From Gemmatimonadota bacterium (lineage in GTDB: Bacteria; Gemmatimonadota; Gemmatimonadetes; Gemmatimonadales; Gemmatimonadaceae), in contig PLCA01000003.1 of assembly GCA_003134685.1 (NCBI GenBank), positions 243,172-307,171 of the forward strand: a stretch of 64,000 nt of DNA, given 5' to 3'. The notes under the pieces were generated by a model that saw only the letters and a program-made list of their open reading frames with translations, was not told the DNA's origin and did no database searches. Made by a program: the position numbers and the translations under genes. Shown piece after piece: positions 15,466 through 24,326 of the stretch (positions within the stretch are counted from its first letter, which is position 1; the number at the start of each line of letters is the position of its first letter).

Positions 15466-16500
15466 ATGACGAGCATCCTCAGCGTTCTCGACCAGTCGCC
15501 GATCTCCGAAGGGTCAACCGGAGGCGACGCCCTCCGAAACAGCATCGACCTGGCGCAGCTCGCCGAGTCGGTCGGGTATCGCCGCTATTGGGTCGCGGAG
15601 CATCATGCCACTCCGATGCTGGCGAGTCCGAGTCCCGAGGCGCTCATCGGCCCAATCGCCGCTCTCACGAAGCACATTCGCGTCGGTTCGGGCGGAGTAA
15701 TGCTTCCCCACTATAGTCCACTCAAGGTGGCCGAGACATTCAGCATGCTCGCCGGGCTCTTTCCCGGGAGAATCGATCTCGGGATTGGACGGGCGGCGGG
15801 AACGGATCCGCTGGCGACATTTGCGCTGCAGCGCGATCGAAGGCAGGCGGCGCCAGATGATTTTCCGGAGCAGCTGGTCGAGCTGCGCGGATATCTCGAG
15901 GGCAGCCTGGCGGAAGAGCATCCATTCGCGCGCGTGGCGAAGCTTCCTGGCGAACCGGAAGCGCCCGGGATCTGGCTCCTCGGCTCATCTCCCCAAAGCG
16001 CGATCTGGGCAGGAGAGCTGGGCCTGCCGTACGTGTTTGCCGACTTCATCAACTCCGAGGGCGCGCACATCGCAACGCTGTACCGGGAGCGGTTCACGCC
16101 CACTGCACGGGTGCCTGAGCCAAGGGTGATGGTTGCTACCTGGGCGCTCTGCGCCGACACACAGGAGGAGGCGGAGCGACTCGCAACGAGCAGCCGGATG
16201 GCATTGGCGCTGCTACGCACGACGGGGAGGATGATACCTGTACCAACGGTGGAGACAGCGACGCGATTTCTCCGAGAGCCCACGGGAGCGCTTCCGATCG
16301 CGCGCCGGCGGCGCATGACGCTCGGCACCAAGCCAATGGTGCGCGACGGACTCGAAGCGATCGCGCGCGACTACGGCGCCGAGGAGATGATGATCGTGAC
16401 GATCACGCACAGCCACGAAGCACGGAAAAAGTCATACAGATTAATTGCTGAGGCATTCGAGCTCGGGCAGCCCGTTGAGGGTCGACAGAAGGGTGCGTGA
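15466..16500 (+). CDS. LLM-class flavin-dependent oxidoreductase
   Basis: A 344-residue protein of the bacterial luciferase-like monooxygenase family, MsnO8/YhbW-like subgroup. Visible signatures are SVLDQSPISEG at the N-terminus, YRRYWVAEHHATPMLASPSP, IRVGSGGVMLPHYSPLKVAE, FPGRIDLGIGRAAGTDP and WLLGSSPQSAIWAGELGLPY. Members use reduced FMN or F420; this subgroup is usually FMN-dependent. It begins 18 bp after the Cys-pair repeat gene on the same strand. Substrate unknown. Confidence 0.92.
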   Translation: MTSILSVLDQSPISEGSTGGDALRNSIDLAQLAESVGYRRYWVAEHHATPMLASPSPEALIGPIAALTKHIRVGSGGVMLPHYSPLKVAETFSMLAGLFPGRIDLGIGRAAGTDPLATFALQRDRRQAAPDDFPEQLVELRGYLEGSLAEEHPFARVAKLPGEPEAPGIWLLGSSPQSAIWAGELGLPYVFADFINSEGAHIATLYRERFTPTARVPEPRVMVATWALCADTQEEAERLATSSRMALALLRTTGRMIPVPTVETATRFLREPTGALPIARRRRMTLGTKPMVRDGLEAIARDYGAEEMMIVTITHSHEARKKSYRLIAEAFELGQPVEGRQKGA

Positions 16501-16635
16501 ATTGCCTGATCGGGTGATCGAACGCAGGGTATCCCGTCGCGGCCGGATGTCGCACAACAGTGAAGAGGCTTGCAATGGCAAGTGAAAAGCGGCGCGTCGA
16601 GCTTGGAGAGACCGCGGCGGAATAGAGGAGCGCAA

Positions 16636-17589
16636 GTGGAAAAACGAAAAATTGGCTCGCTCGACGTCTCCGTCGTCGGTGTGGGCTGCAACAACTTCGG
16701 CATGCGCAGCGACCAGGCGCATTCCGAGGAAGTCATGAAGGCGGCGCTCGAGCAAGGGATCAACTTCTTCGATACCGCCGACATGTACGCGAACGGAAGG
16801 AGCGAGGAGCTGATCGGCCGCTTTATTGTTGGCGGCGGGCACCGCTCTGATGTGATCATCGCCACCAGCTTCGGGAACGACATGCCGGGACAGGGTCGCG
16901 GCGCGCGACCCGAATATGTGAAACAAGCATTCGAGGCGAGTCTCAAGCGACTTGGCACGAATTACATCGATCTGTATCAGCAGCACGTCCCCGACCCAGA
17001 TGTCCCAATCGCGGAGACCCTGGGCGCGCTCGACGAGCTCGTAAAAGCGGGCAAGGTGCGGGAGATCGGGTGCTCGAACTTTTCGGCGCAGCAAGTAAAG
17101 GAGGCGCAGGCCGCTGCGGCTCGCCACGGCCTAGCGAGGTTCGTGAGCGTTCAGAACGAGTACAGCCTACTTCATCGGGAGCCGGAGGAAGGCGTGCTCG
17201 ACGAATGCGAGCGACAGGGGATGGCGTTCCTGCCTTTTTTTCCGCTCATGAGCGGGCTGCTCACGGGGAAATATCGAAAGGGCCAGCCGATTCCTGATGA
17301 CACGCGGGTCGCGAAGTACGGGCGCTATCGGAAACTTCTGACCGATGAGAACCTCGACAAGGTGGAAGTGCTCATCGAGTTCGCCGAGTCGCGCGGCCAC
17401 ACGATATTGGAGCTGGCGGTTTCCTGGCTGCTCGCGCATCGCGTCGTCGCGTCGGTGATCGCCGGCGCTTCGTCGGCGCAGCAGCTGCGTGCCAACGCCG
17501 GTGCCGCGGGCTGGAAGCTGACGCCGGCAGAGCTCCAGGAGATCGACGCGCAGTTGCGCGCAGACGTGGGAAAGGCTGCGACCACCTGA
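16636..17589 (+). CDS. Aldo/keto reductase
   Basis: About 317 residues from GTG 16636, five bases after a GAGGAG ribosome binding site; upstream in-frame codons lack signals. The N-terminus VEKRKIGSLDVSVVGVGCNN is typical. Catalytic residues are visible: Asp and Tyr in FFDTADMYANG, an active-site region VIIATSFGND where the usual Lys appears replaced (TSFGN instead of TKVG), and His in YIDLYQQHVPD. The missing Lys is notable because that residue normally lowers the Tyr pKa; the alignment should be checked. The C-terminal SVIAGASSAQQLRANAGA is the cofactor loop. Sequence differs clearly from the reductase at 5350. Confidence 0.88.
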   Translation: MEKRKIGSLDVSVVGVGCNNFGMRSDQAHSEEVMKAALEQGINFFDTADMYANGRSEELIGRFIVGGGHRSDVIIATSFGNDMPGQGRGARPEYVKQAFEASLKRLGTNYIDLYQQHVPDPDVPIAETLGALDELVKAGKVREIGCSNFSAQQVKEAQAAAARHGLARFVSVQNEYSLLHREPEEGVLDECERQGMAFLPFFPLMSGLLTGKYRKGQPIPDDTRVAKYGRYRKLLTDENLDKVEVLIEFAESRGHTILELAVSWLLAHRVVASVIAGASSAQQLRANAGAAGWKLTPAELQEIDAQLRADVGKAATT

Positions 17590-17705
17590 GCAATACGCTT
17601 CGTGGCGTCTCGGCAGGGTTCCCGTCCCGTGTGGGACCCGGACGCGTTAAGACGGGTATGTGAGCGAGAGTAACTCAAGGCGTCATAACTAACATTGGAG
17701 ATAAA

Positions 17706-18254
17706 GTGAACCGAATCATTTTTTCAGCTTTGGTTGCGGCGGGCATCGCGGCGGTGGCGCCGACTGCGCGCGCGCAGAGCTCGGCCAATCCGTTTCAGAT
17801 AGGTGGCGCGGCGGGCATCGCGTTCCCAACTGGCGATCTAGGCAGCGTCGCGAACACCGGGTACAACGTCACACTAGCAGTGGGTTACAATCCGGCGGCG
17901 TCGCCCGTTGGGCTGCGGCTAGAGGGCGCTTACAACGAATTCGGAAACCAGGTGGGCGGCGGCAACATCAACATCGCCGCATTCACCGCCAACGCCGTGT
18001 TCGCGCTGCCGGCGTCGGGATTCACGCCGTATATAATCGGCGGAGCAGGCCTGTATCGTGTGGGCGCCAATGACGCGTTTGGAAACGCCGCCTCGGAGAA
18101 CGACTTCGGGTTCAACGTCGGCGGCGGCGTAAAACTGCCATTGAGCTCGAGTTTCGAAACGTTCGTCGAGGCGCGGTACAATCGCGTGTCGGCCAGTGGT
18201 GGCACTGGCGGCACCTTCAGCTTCATTCCGGTGACCGTCGGGATAATGTGGTAG
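17706..18254 (+). CDS. Small outer-membrane beta-barrel protein
   Basis: A 182-residue protein with GTG 17706 and TTGGAG just upstream. A signal peptide ends ARA at residue 23, followed by Gln24. The mature part consists of alternating-hydrophobicity strands (FQIGGAAGIAFPTGDL, YNVTLAVGYNPA, VGLRLEGAYNEFG, FTPYIIGGAGLYRVG, DFGFNVGGGVKLPL, FETFVEARYNRVS) and ends in an aromatic residue (VTVGIMW), as expected for outer-membrane barrels. It resembles the OmpA/OmpW-like eight-stranded group common in this phylum. A bidirectional terminator follows at 18295-18327. Confidence 0.82.
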   Translation: MNRIIFSALVAAGIAAVAPTARAQSSANPFQIGGAAGIAFPTGDLGSVANTGYNVTLAVGYNPAASPVGLRLEGAYNEFGNQVGGGNINIAAFTANAVFALPASGFTPYIIGGAGLYRVGANDAFGNAASENDFGFNVGGGVKLPLSSSFETFVEARYNRVSASGGTGGTFSFIPVTVGIMW

Positions 18255-18294
18255 GACGGCATCGCTTTCCTGCATGACAAGCGGCGCAGACGAC

Positions 18295-18327
18295 AAAAAG
18301 GCCAGCCCATCAGGGCTGGCCTTTTTT
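18295..18327. terminator. Bidirectional rho-independent terminator
   Basis: A nine-base-pair G+C-rich stem GGCCAGCCC / GGGCTGGCC (18300-18308 and 18313-18321) has an ATCA loop. It is preceded by five A and followed by six T, so it works in both directions. It sits between the convergent outer-membrane barrel gene and pilC. Confidence 0.93.
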
Positions 18328-18343
18328 CGTGCGTCGTGAATTC

Positions 18344-19537
18344 TTATTGTACCGCGTTGACCATGTCGAAGATCGGGAGGTACATCGCCACGACCATGCC
18401 TCCGACAACAACGCCGAGGAAGACGATCATGATCGGTTCCAGCAATGAAAGAAGGTTGCTAACCGCCGCGTCGACTTCTTCGTCGTAGAAGTCGGCAATC
18501 TTGGACAACATCTCGTCCAGACCACCGGTTTGCTCACCGACCGCGATCATCGAGATGACCATGGGCGGGAAGACCTTCGACTTCTGGAGCGGCTGAGCGA
18601 TGGTGTCACCGCCGGCGATCGAGGAACGGGACTGCATGATGGCATCCTGAATGACGCGGTTGCCCGCCGTCTTCGCCGTAATCTCGAGTCCTTCGAGAAT
18701 GCTGACGCCCGAGCTAATGAGCGTACCGAGGGTGCGCGTGAAGCGTGACACCGCGGACTTGCGCAGCACGTCACCGAGAACCGGCATGCGCAACATCAAG
18801 CGGTCAATCACGAGCTTTCCGGGCGGCGTAGCATAGTACTTCTTGAACATATATCCGCCGATGATGATCGCGGCGCCCATTATCCACCAATACCTTCTAA
18901 GGAAGCCAGAGGCACCGATGACGATTCGGGTCGGCAATGGCAGCGCCTGGCCCGCCGATGCGAACATGCCTGCGAACACCGGGATGACGAAGATCAGGAG
19001 GACGACGACGGCGATGGCCGCGACGCTCATGATGACCGCCGGGTAAATCATCGCGCCCTTCACCTTTCTGACCAGCGCGTCGTTCTTTTCAAGGAATGTC
19101 GCGAGGCGGAGCAGAATCGTGTCGAGAATACCTCCGGCTTCACCCGCGGCAACCATGTTGACGTACAGGTTGGTGAAGGCTCTCGGGTGCTTGGATAGCG
19201 CGTCCGCAACCGTATTTCCGGATTCAACGTCGAACACCACTTTCCTGGTGACTTCCGACAATGCCTTGTTGTCCGTCTGCTCGGCGAGAATCGTCAACGC
19301 CTGCACGAGCGGCAGGCCTGAGTTGATCATGGTCGAGAACTGACGGGTAAAAATGACGACGTCGCGCGTTTTGATAGATCCGCGGCCGATCTTCTTGGCC
19401 GCATCCTGATCGATCTTGACGACGCTGAGCCTCTGTTTTCTGAGCTGGGCGATGACATCATCGCGAGAGGACGCATCGATCGTCGCGGTGCGCAGATCGC
19501 CGTTGAATGCTCTCGCCGTATATGTGAACGTAGCCAT
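18344..19537 (-). CDS. pilC: Type IV pilus inner-membrane platform protein PilC
   Basis: A 397-residue member of the GspF/PilC family. It has two tandem GspF domains (about residues 65-190 and 270-390) separated by membrane helices (MIYPAVIMSVAAIAVVVLLI, YWWIMGAAIIIGGYMF) and a final helix near the C-terminus (EPIMIVFLGVVVGGMVVAMY). Motifs are typical: FTRQFSTMINSGLPLVQAL, GEAGGILDTILLRLA and GEQTGGLDEMLSKIADFYDE. PilC links the PilB/PilT motors to the pilus fibre in the inner membrane. It is last in the train after pilB and pilT, with a 12-bp gap from pilT and a terminator after it. Confidence 0.96.
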   Translation of the reverse strand: MATFTYTARAFNGDLRTATIDASSRDDVIAQLRKQRLSVVKIDQDAAKKIGRGSIKTRDVVIFTRQFSTMINSGLPLVQALTILAEQTDNKALSEVTRKVVFDVESGNTVADALSKHPRAFTNLYVNMVAAGEAGGILDTILLRLATFLEKNDALVRKVKGAMIYPAVIMSVAAIAVVVLLIFVIPVFAGMFASAGQALPLPTRIVIGASGFLRRYWWIMGAAIIIGGYMFKKYYATPPGKLVIDRLMLRMPVLGDVLRKSAVSRFTRTLGTLISSGVSILEGLEITAKTAGNRVIQDAIMQSRSSIAGGDTIAQPLQKSKVFPPMVISMIAVGEQTGGLDEMLSKIADFYDEEVDAAVSNLLSLLEPIMIVFLGVVVGGMVVAMYLPIFDMVNAVQ

Positions 19538-19549
19538 ACTGGTCCTCTC

Positions 19550-20755
19550 CTAACGTTTCACTGGTGAGCCCGGGGCGGGTCCACGGGTGGCTGCCTGCTT
19601 GCCGGCGGCCGATTTGCCGCTTCCATCATCGGACGGATCCAGCTGTCCAATCATGCGCTGGAACTCGGTCGGATCACCGCTCACGCGCAGACATTCGTCC
19701 GCCGCAACTTCGCGGTTCATGTAGAGCTGGTACAATGCGTCGTTCAGCGTCTGCATGCCGTACTTCTTACCGGCCTGCATGGACGAGTAGATCTGGTGAA
19801 CCTTGTCGTCGCGAATGAGCGCGCGGATCGCCGGCGTTACCACCAGAATCTCGGCGGCCATCACGCGTCCCTTTCCCTGCGCTTTGGGAAGGAGCGTCTG
19901 GGTGACGATTCCCTCGAGCACGAAGGCGAGCTGCGCCCGCACCTGCGACTGCTGGTGCGACGGGAATACGTCGATGATGCGGTTGACGGATTCGGCCGCG
20001 GAGTTGGTGTGTAGTGTCGCGAAGGCCAGGTGACCTGTCTCGGCGATCGTCAGGGCTGCAGAGATCGTCTCCAGGTCGCGCATTTCACCGATCAGAATGA
20101 CGTCGGGATCCTCACGCAATGCGTACTTGAGCGCGCTGGCGAACGATTTGGTGTCGCTTCCGATCTCGCGCTGGTTGATGATGCATTGCTGGTGCTTGTG
20201 GATGAATTCGATCGGATCTTCGACCGTGATGATATGGCCTTTCCGCTCGCGGTTGATCTTGTCGATCATCGCGGCGAGAGTGGTCGATTTACCGGAGCCG
20301 GTCGGGCCCGTGACGAGGACCAGTCCGCGCGGCTTCTCCGCCATCTTGGCGATCGACCCCGGGAGCCCAAGCTGATCAAAGGTCTTGATCGCGAAAGGAA
20401 TCTGGCGGATGACCATCGACACGCAGCCGCGCTGCTTGAAGACGTTGCCGCGGAAGCGAGCGAGCCCCTGGATTCCGAACGAGAAGTCGAGCTCGTCCTC
20501 CAGCTCGAAGCGCTTTTTTTGCGTTTCGGTCAGAACCGAATAGGCGAGTTGCAGCGTATCCTTCGGCGCCAGCTCCTGGTCAGCAGACGCATTCGTTATG
20601 TCGCCGTCGACGCGAAGTTTGGGCCGCTCGCCTGCCACGATGTGCAGGTCGGACGCGTTGCGGGAGACCATTTCCTCGAGAAGGGAGCGGAGATTGACTC
20701 CGCTTGGCCTCGCCGGTCCGGACGGGGTGGACGTGTCAATGAACGGTAAGGTCAT
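19550..20755 (-). CDS. pilT: Type IV pilus retraction ATPase PilT
   Basis: A 401-residue secretion-ATPase family protein. Visible are NASDLHIVAGERPKLRVDGD (N-terminal PAS-like domain), the Walker A loop GPTGSGKST, the Asp box and Walker B LREDPDVILIGEMRD, and the His box FATLHTNSAAESVNRIID. PilT depolymerises the pilus, powering twitching motility and DNA uptake. The C-terminal 30 residues form a Gly/Ala/Lys-rich tail beyond the usual end. It lies between pilB and pilC. Confidence 0.96.
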   Translation of the reverse strand: MTLPFIDTSTPSGPARPSGVNLRSLLEEMVSRNASDLHIVAGERPKLRVDGDITNASADQELAPKDTLQLAYSVLTETQKKRFELEDELDFSFGIQGLARFRGNVFKQRGCVSMVIRQIPFAIKTFDQLGLPGSIAKMAEKPRGLVLVTGPTGSGKSTTLAAMIDKINRERKGHIITVEDPIEFIHKHQQCIINQREIGSDTKSFASALKYALREDPDVILIGEMRDLETISAALTIAETGHLAFATLHTNSAAESVNRIIDVFPSHQQSQVRAQLAFVLEGIVTQTLLPKAQGKGRVMAAEILVVTPAIRALIRDDKVHQIYSSMQAGKKYGMQTLNDALYQLYMNREVAADECLRVSGDPTEFQRMIGQLDPSDDGSGKSAAGKQAATRGPAPGSPVKR

Positions 20756-20780
20756 CGGTTATCGATTCGGGTATTGAGGA

Positions 20781-22598
20781 TCACGCTGCGGTTTCGCGAA
20801 CTACCTGCTCCAGGGGACAGATCCCCTTGAGAACTTTCAACCAGCCATCCATGCGGAGCGTGAGCATTCCCTCTTCGATGGCCGCTTTCTGAATTTCTGC
20901 GGCGCCCGCGCTCTGCATAATCAGCTTTCGGAGGTTGGGCGTCATACTCATCACTTCGTAAAGACCCTGGCGTCCTTTGAGACCAGTGCCATCGCACTGT
21001 TCGCATCCCTTCCCTCGGAAAACCGGGAGGTCTTCCATCTTGGTGTCGAGCGTGATCTGGTCCATGAACGGCCGGGCAGCCTCGGTGGCGCGGACTTTCG
21101 CGTCGGCAAGGGCCATGTCGGTGAAGTGCATATCGCGCATCGTGATTCCGCCGCCGATTTTGGCGCCCGCGATCTCGGCCTTGTCCATCTTGTAGGCCTC
21201 GGCGCACTTGGAGCAGACACGACGGACGAGTCGCTGGGCGAGAATCAGGTTCAATGCGGAAGCCACATTGAATGGCTCGATACCCATGTCCATGAGACGC
21301 GTGACGGTCTCCGGGGCCGAGTTGGTGTGCAAGGTCGAGAGGACAAGGTGACCTGTCAGCGCGGCCTTGATGGCGATGCCGCCGGTCTCGAGGTCTCGAA
21401 TTTCTCCCAACATGATGATATTGGGGTCCTGACGAAGGAACGCCTTGAGCGCCGCGGCGAAGGTCATGCCAATGTCGGTGCGGACGAGCACCTGATTGAT
21501 TCCAAACAGGTTGTACTCGACCGGGTCCTCTGCCGTCATGATGTTGACGTCGATGTTGTTGATCTTCGAGAGAGCCGAGTAAAGCGTCGTCGTTTTGCCC
21601 GAACCTGTGGGACCGGTGACGAGCACCATCCCGTACGGATTGGAGATCGCCTCCATCAGCTCGCGTTCGGCACGAGGCTCGATGCCGAATGTCCCGAGGT
21701 CGAGCGTCAGGTTGCCCTTGTCGAGAATACGGAGCACCACCTTCTCGCCGAACAATGTCGGGAGGGTGGAGACACGGAAATCGATGACCTTGCTTCCGAT
21801 CTTCAGCTTGATACGCCCATCTTGCGGCACACGGCGCTCGGCGATGTTCAAGCTCGCCATGATCTTGAAGCGGGAGATGAGAGCCGGCCGCATCTTGATG
21901 GGCGGCTTCATGATCTCCTGCAGGGCTCCGTCGATGCGGTAGCGTACCCGAAGCTCCTTCTCGAAGCACTCGAAGTGAATATCCGAAGCGCCTCTCTTTA
22001 GCGCGTCGGTCATGATGGCGTTGATAAGCTTTACGACCGGCGCTTCGTCGACAAGCGAGGCGCCATTGTCAGCCGTGTTTTCGTTCTCGCTCTCGAGGAT
22101 CTCGATGTCGTCCTCGACCATGTCCGCGAGGAGGTTCTCCATCTGCGCTTCACCCGAGGCGTAGAACTTCTCGATCGCGTTGCGCAGAGTGAACTCGCCA
22201 GCGATGACCGGAAAGATGTCGAGGCGGGTGATGAACTTGATGTCGTCGAGCACCGCCATCGCGCTCGGATCGGACATCGCGATTGTCAGGGTGCGACCGT
22301 CACGCTTGAGGGGAAGGACATTGTGCTTGAGCGCGAGCTCGCCCGGAATGAGCTTCGCGATGCGCGCATCCACCTGGAACTTTGCCAGGTCGACGGCGGG
22401 CATCTTGTGCTGACGTGCGAGCATCCTGGTGAGGTCGGTTTCCTTCACGTAACCGAGCTTGACCAGGTTATAGCCGACACGCGTGCCATTGTGTCTTTGC
22501 TCAGCGAGCGCCTTGTTGAGCTGGTCCTGGGTTACCAGGCCCTCTTTCAAGAGGAGCTCGCCGATCCTAGGCGAATTTTTGGCGGCAGGAGCTGTCAA
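20781..22598 (-). CDS. pilB: Type IV pilus assembly ATPase PilB
   Basis: A 605-residue GspE/PilB ATPase. The N-terminal MshEN domain (about residues 10-160) begins IGELLLKEGLVTQDQLNKAL. The motor domain holds GPTGSGKTTTLYSAL (Walker A), LRQDPNIIMLGEIRD (Walker B) and LSTLHTNSAPETVTRL. A zinc-binding set CSKC ... CEQCDGTGLKG is seen, with an insertion of about 65 residues between the two pairs, longer than usual. The TTG start at 22598 overlaps the comEA stop, and GGAGG lies about 12 bases upstream. PilB drives pilus extension. Confidence 0.95.
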   Translation of the reverse strand: MTAPAAKNSPRIGELLLKEGLVTQDQLNKALAEQRHNGTRVGYNLVKLGYVKETDLTRMLARQHKMPAVDLAKFQVDARIAKLIPGELALKHNVLPLKRDGRTLTIAMSDPSAMAVLDDIKFITRLDIFPVIAGEFTLRNAIEKFYASGEAQMENLLADMVEDDIEILESENENTADNGASLVDEAPVVKLINAIMTDALKRGASDIHFECFEKELRVRYRIDGALQEIMKPPIKMRPALISRFKIMASLNIAERRVPQDGRIKLKIGSKVIDFRVSTLPTLFGEKVVLRILDKGNLTLDLGTFGIEPRAERELMEAISNPYGMVLVTGPTGSGKTTTLYSALSKINNIDVNIMTAEDPVEYNLFGINQVLVRTDIGMTFAAALKAFLRQDPNIIMLGEIRDLETGGIAIKAALTGHLVLSTLHTNSAPETVTRLMDMGIEPFNVASALNLILAQRLVRRVCSKCAEAYKMDKAEIAGAKIGGGITMRDMHFTDMALADAKVRATEAARPFMDQITLDTKMEDLPVFRGKGCEQCDGTGLKGRQGLYEVMSMTPNLRKLIMQSAGAAEIQKAAIEEGMLTLRMDGWLKVLKGICPLEQVVRETAA

Positions 22599-23101
22599 GG
22601 ACGCGTGTCCCTCCGATGAGGCTTCCTGCGTGCTTTTGGCAGTTCGGATGGCCTGGATATCACACTGTTGGAAGGACGCGGGACAAGCGAGAAGGTTACT
22701 ATGGAGTCGAGTTTTCCTACCATAGATGGGCCGATGCCCTTTACGCGTTTCAATCCCTCCATGGAGCCGAATGGACCGAAGGAGTCTCGGTGAGCAACGA
22801 TGCGTTTGGCGAGAGTGGGTCCGACGTGCCTGAGCGCCTCGATCTCCTTCTCGCTGGCGACATCGAGATCCACCGGTCCGGCGGGCTTCGGAGGCGCCTT
22901 CTGCTTCGGTTCCCGCTTCGGCTTTCGGAGGCCGGAGCGCCGAGCGGAATCCGCCGCTTTTATCTGTGCTTCAAGGGCCGAACGCGCTCCGGAATCGACC
23001 GGGGAATGGCTATGGAGGGTCCGAAAGGCGCGGTTTGAAGCCCCGAGTACCAGAACAATCGAGAAAAAGAGGAGCGCCTTGCGCTCGGCAGGGGTCGGCA
23101 T
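22595..23101 (-). CDS. ComEA-like helix-hairpin-helix protein
   Basis: A 168-residue protein with an N-terminal membrane anchor (ALLFFSIVLVLGASNRAF, residues 9-26) and a basic Pro/Lys-rich linker. It then has two helix-hairpin-helix motifs: DVASEKEIEALRHVGPTLAK and GLKRVKGIGPSMVGKL. This is the ComEA layout: a membrane-anchored DNA receptor that pulls DNA into the periplasm during transformation. A basic Arg-rich tail follows. Overlap with pilB (TTGA) and the shared train with pilT and pilC support a DNA-uptake role. Confidence 0.85.
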   Translation of the reverse strand: MPTPAERKALLFFSIVLVLGASNRAFRTLHSHSPVDSGARSALEAQIKAADSARRSGLRKPKREPKQKAPPKPAGPVDLDVASEKEIEALRHVGPTLAKRIVAHRDSFGPFGSMEGLKRVKGIGPSMVGKLDSIVTFSLVPRPSNSVISRPSELPKARRKPHRRDTRP

Positions 23102-23129
23102 GACTCGACCCTAGCGACAGCAGTTCCGG

Positions 23130-24323
23130 CTACGTTACCGAAGGGGCGCGGCTCGGAGCGTACTCTTCCATCGAAGTCGTAAGGAGCAGGGTTGCCAGCA
23201 CAAGAACCCCCGCCAGTACGAACGGAACGCCGAGTCCGAGATGATCCATCGCCACACCAGCAGCGAGCGGGAAAATGACGCGCGAGACACCGCCAAAGGT
23301 GTGCTGGACCCCCATGTACAATCCCCGATGCCGGGTAGGAACGACTCTGGAGAGCATGGCCGTTACGCACGGAAAGACGAACGCTGTGCCGAGGGGCATG
23401 AGGGTCAGGGCAATCAGCAGCGTTAGATAAGAATGTACCGCTGCGACGGCCGCCAATCCGAGGGCAAGCAATACAAGTCCGAGCCGGGTGAGTCGCGCTT
23501 CTCCCAGCCACTCGATCATGCGTCCAAGGATTCCGGCGCGAACGATGACACCCATTCCGCCAAGGTACATAACGAAGTAGCCGACGTTGGACTCGTTGAT
23601 GGGAAGGCGGTTGGCGAGGAGCAGAGGGAGCGTCGGTGCGGTGCCGTAGAAAGCGCCGATCGCAATGGCGTAGATCCAGATCAGTCGCGGCGCGGCCTCC
23701 TTTGGGCGAGCGATAACGTTCCACACCGCGCCGCCGCTGGTCTGCTGAACGACTCCATGCTCGCCAGTCTGGGCTGCCTCTTCGCGCGACTCGCGCAAAT
23801 AGATCGCGGCGAAGACGCTAACGAGAACGCAGAAGATCGCGGACGCTATTCCAGGCGCATGACGGCCCCAGTGAATGAGCGCGGAGCCGATCGCTGGGCC
23901 TACGACGGCGCCGAAGCTGGTGGCGGCTGAGAGCCATCCAAGGCTCTTGGCGCGATCCCTGGGATCGCTGGCGTCAGCGACATAGGCCTGCACGACGCCG
24001 ATCGTTCCACCGCCGAGCCCCTGCACGACGCGCGAGAGTAGAAGCAGCCAGAGTGTGCTCGCGTAACCAAAGATGACGTAGGCGACGGCCGACACGAGGA
24101 GCCCGGCCAGGAGAGCGGGCCGCCGCCCGTAACGATCGGAGAACTTGCCCCAGAGGGGCGCGCTGGCCAGCTGGGCGATGGAGAAGGCGGCGATCAGGAC
24201 CCCGACGATCGTCGCCGAGGCTCCGAGCTTGGTTGCGTAGAAAGGAAGGAGAGGGATGACCATCGCCAGGCCCAGCATGTCCACGAATGCCGTGATCATG
24301 AGGACCGTGAGCTTCCCTTTCAT
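23130..24323 (-). CDS. MFS transporter
   Basis: A 397-residue twelve-helix major facilitator. The family loop-2/3 motif appears as GKFSDRYGRRPALLAG between helices 2 and 3; the first helix region is ITAFVDMLGLAMVIPLLPFY and the fifth-helix motif GWLSAATSFGAVVGPAIG. It is most like the tetracycline/multidrug (TetA(G)/MdtG-type) branch. Three bases separate it from the upstream M28 gene and 28 from comEA downstream, so it is in the sprA-pilC train. Substrate unknown. Confidence 0.9.
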   Translation of the reverse strand: MKGKLTVLMITAFVDMLGLAMVIPLLPFYATKLGASATIVGVLIAAFSIAQLASAPLWGKFSDRYGRRPALLAGLLVSAVAYVIFGYASTLWLLLLSRVVQGLGGGTIGVVQAYVADASDPRDRAKSLGWLSAATSFGAVVGPAIGSALIHWGRHAPGIASAIFCVLVSVFAAIYLRESREEAAQTGEHGVVQQTSGGAVWNVIARPKEAAPRLIWIYAIAIGAFYGTAPTLPLLLANRLPINESNVGYFVMYLGGMGVIVRAGILGRMIEWLGEARLTRLGLVLLALGLAAVAAVHSYLTLLIALTLMPLGTAFVFPCVTAMLSRVVPTRHRGLYMGVQHTFGGVSRVIFPLAAGVAMDHLGLGVPFVLAGVLVLATLLLTTSMEEYAPSRAPSVT

Positions 24324-24326
24324 CTT

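Noticed and set aside
17620..17643. Short G+C-rich hairpin after the second aldo/keto reductase
   Set aside because: The stem is only about five uninterrupted pairs and no T-tract follows, so it is not called as a terminator.
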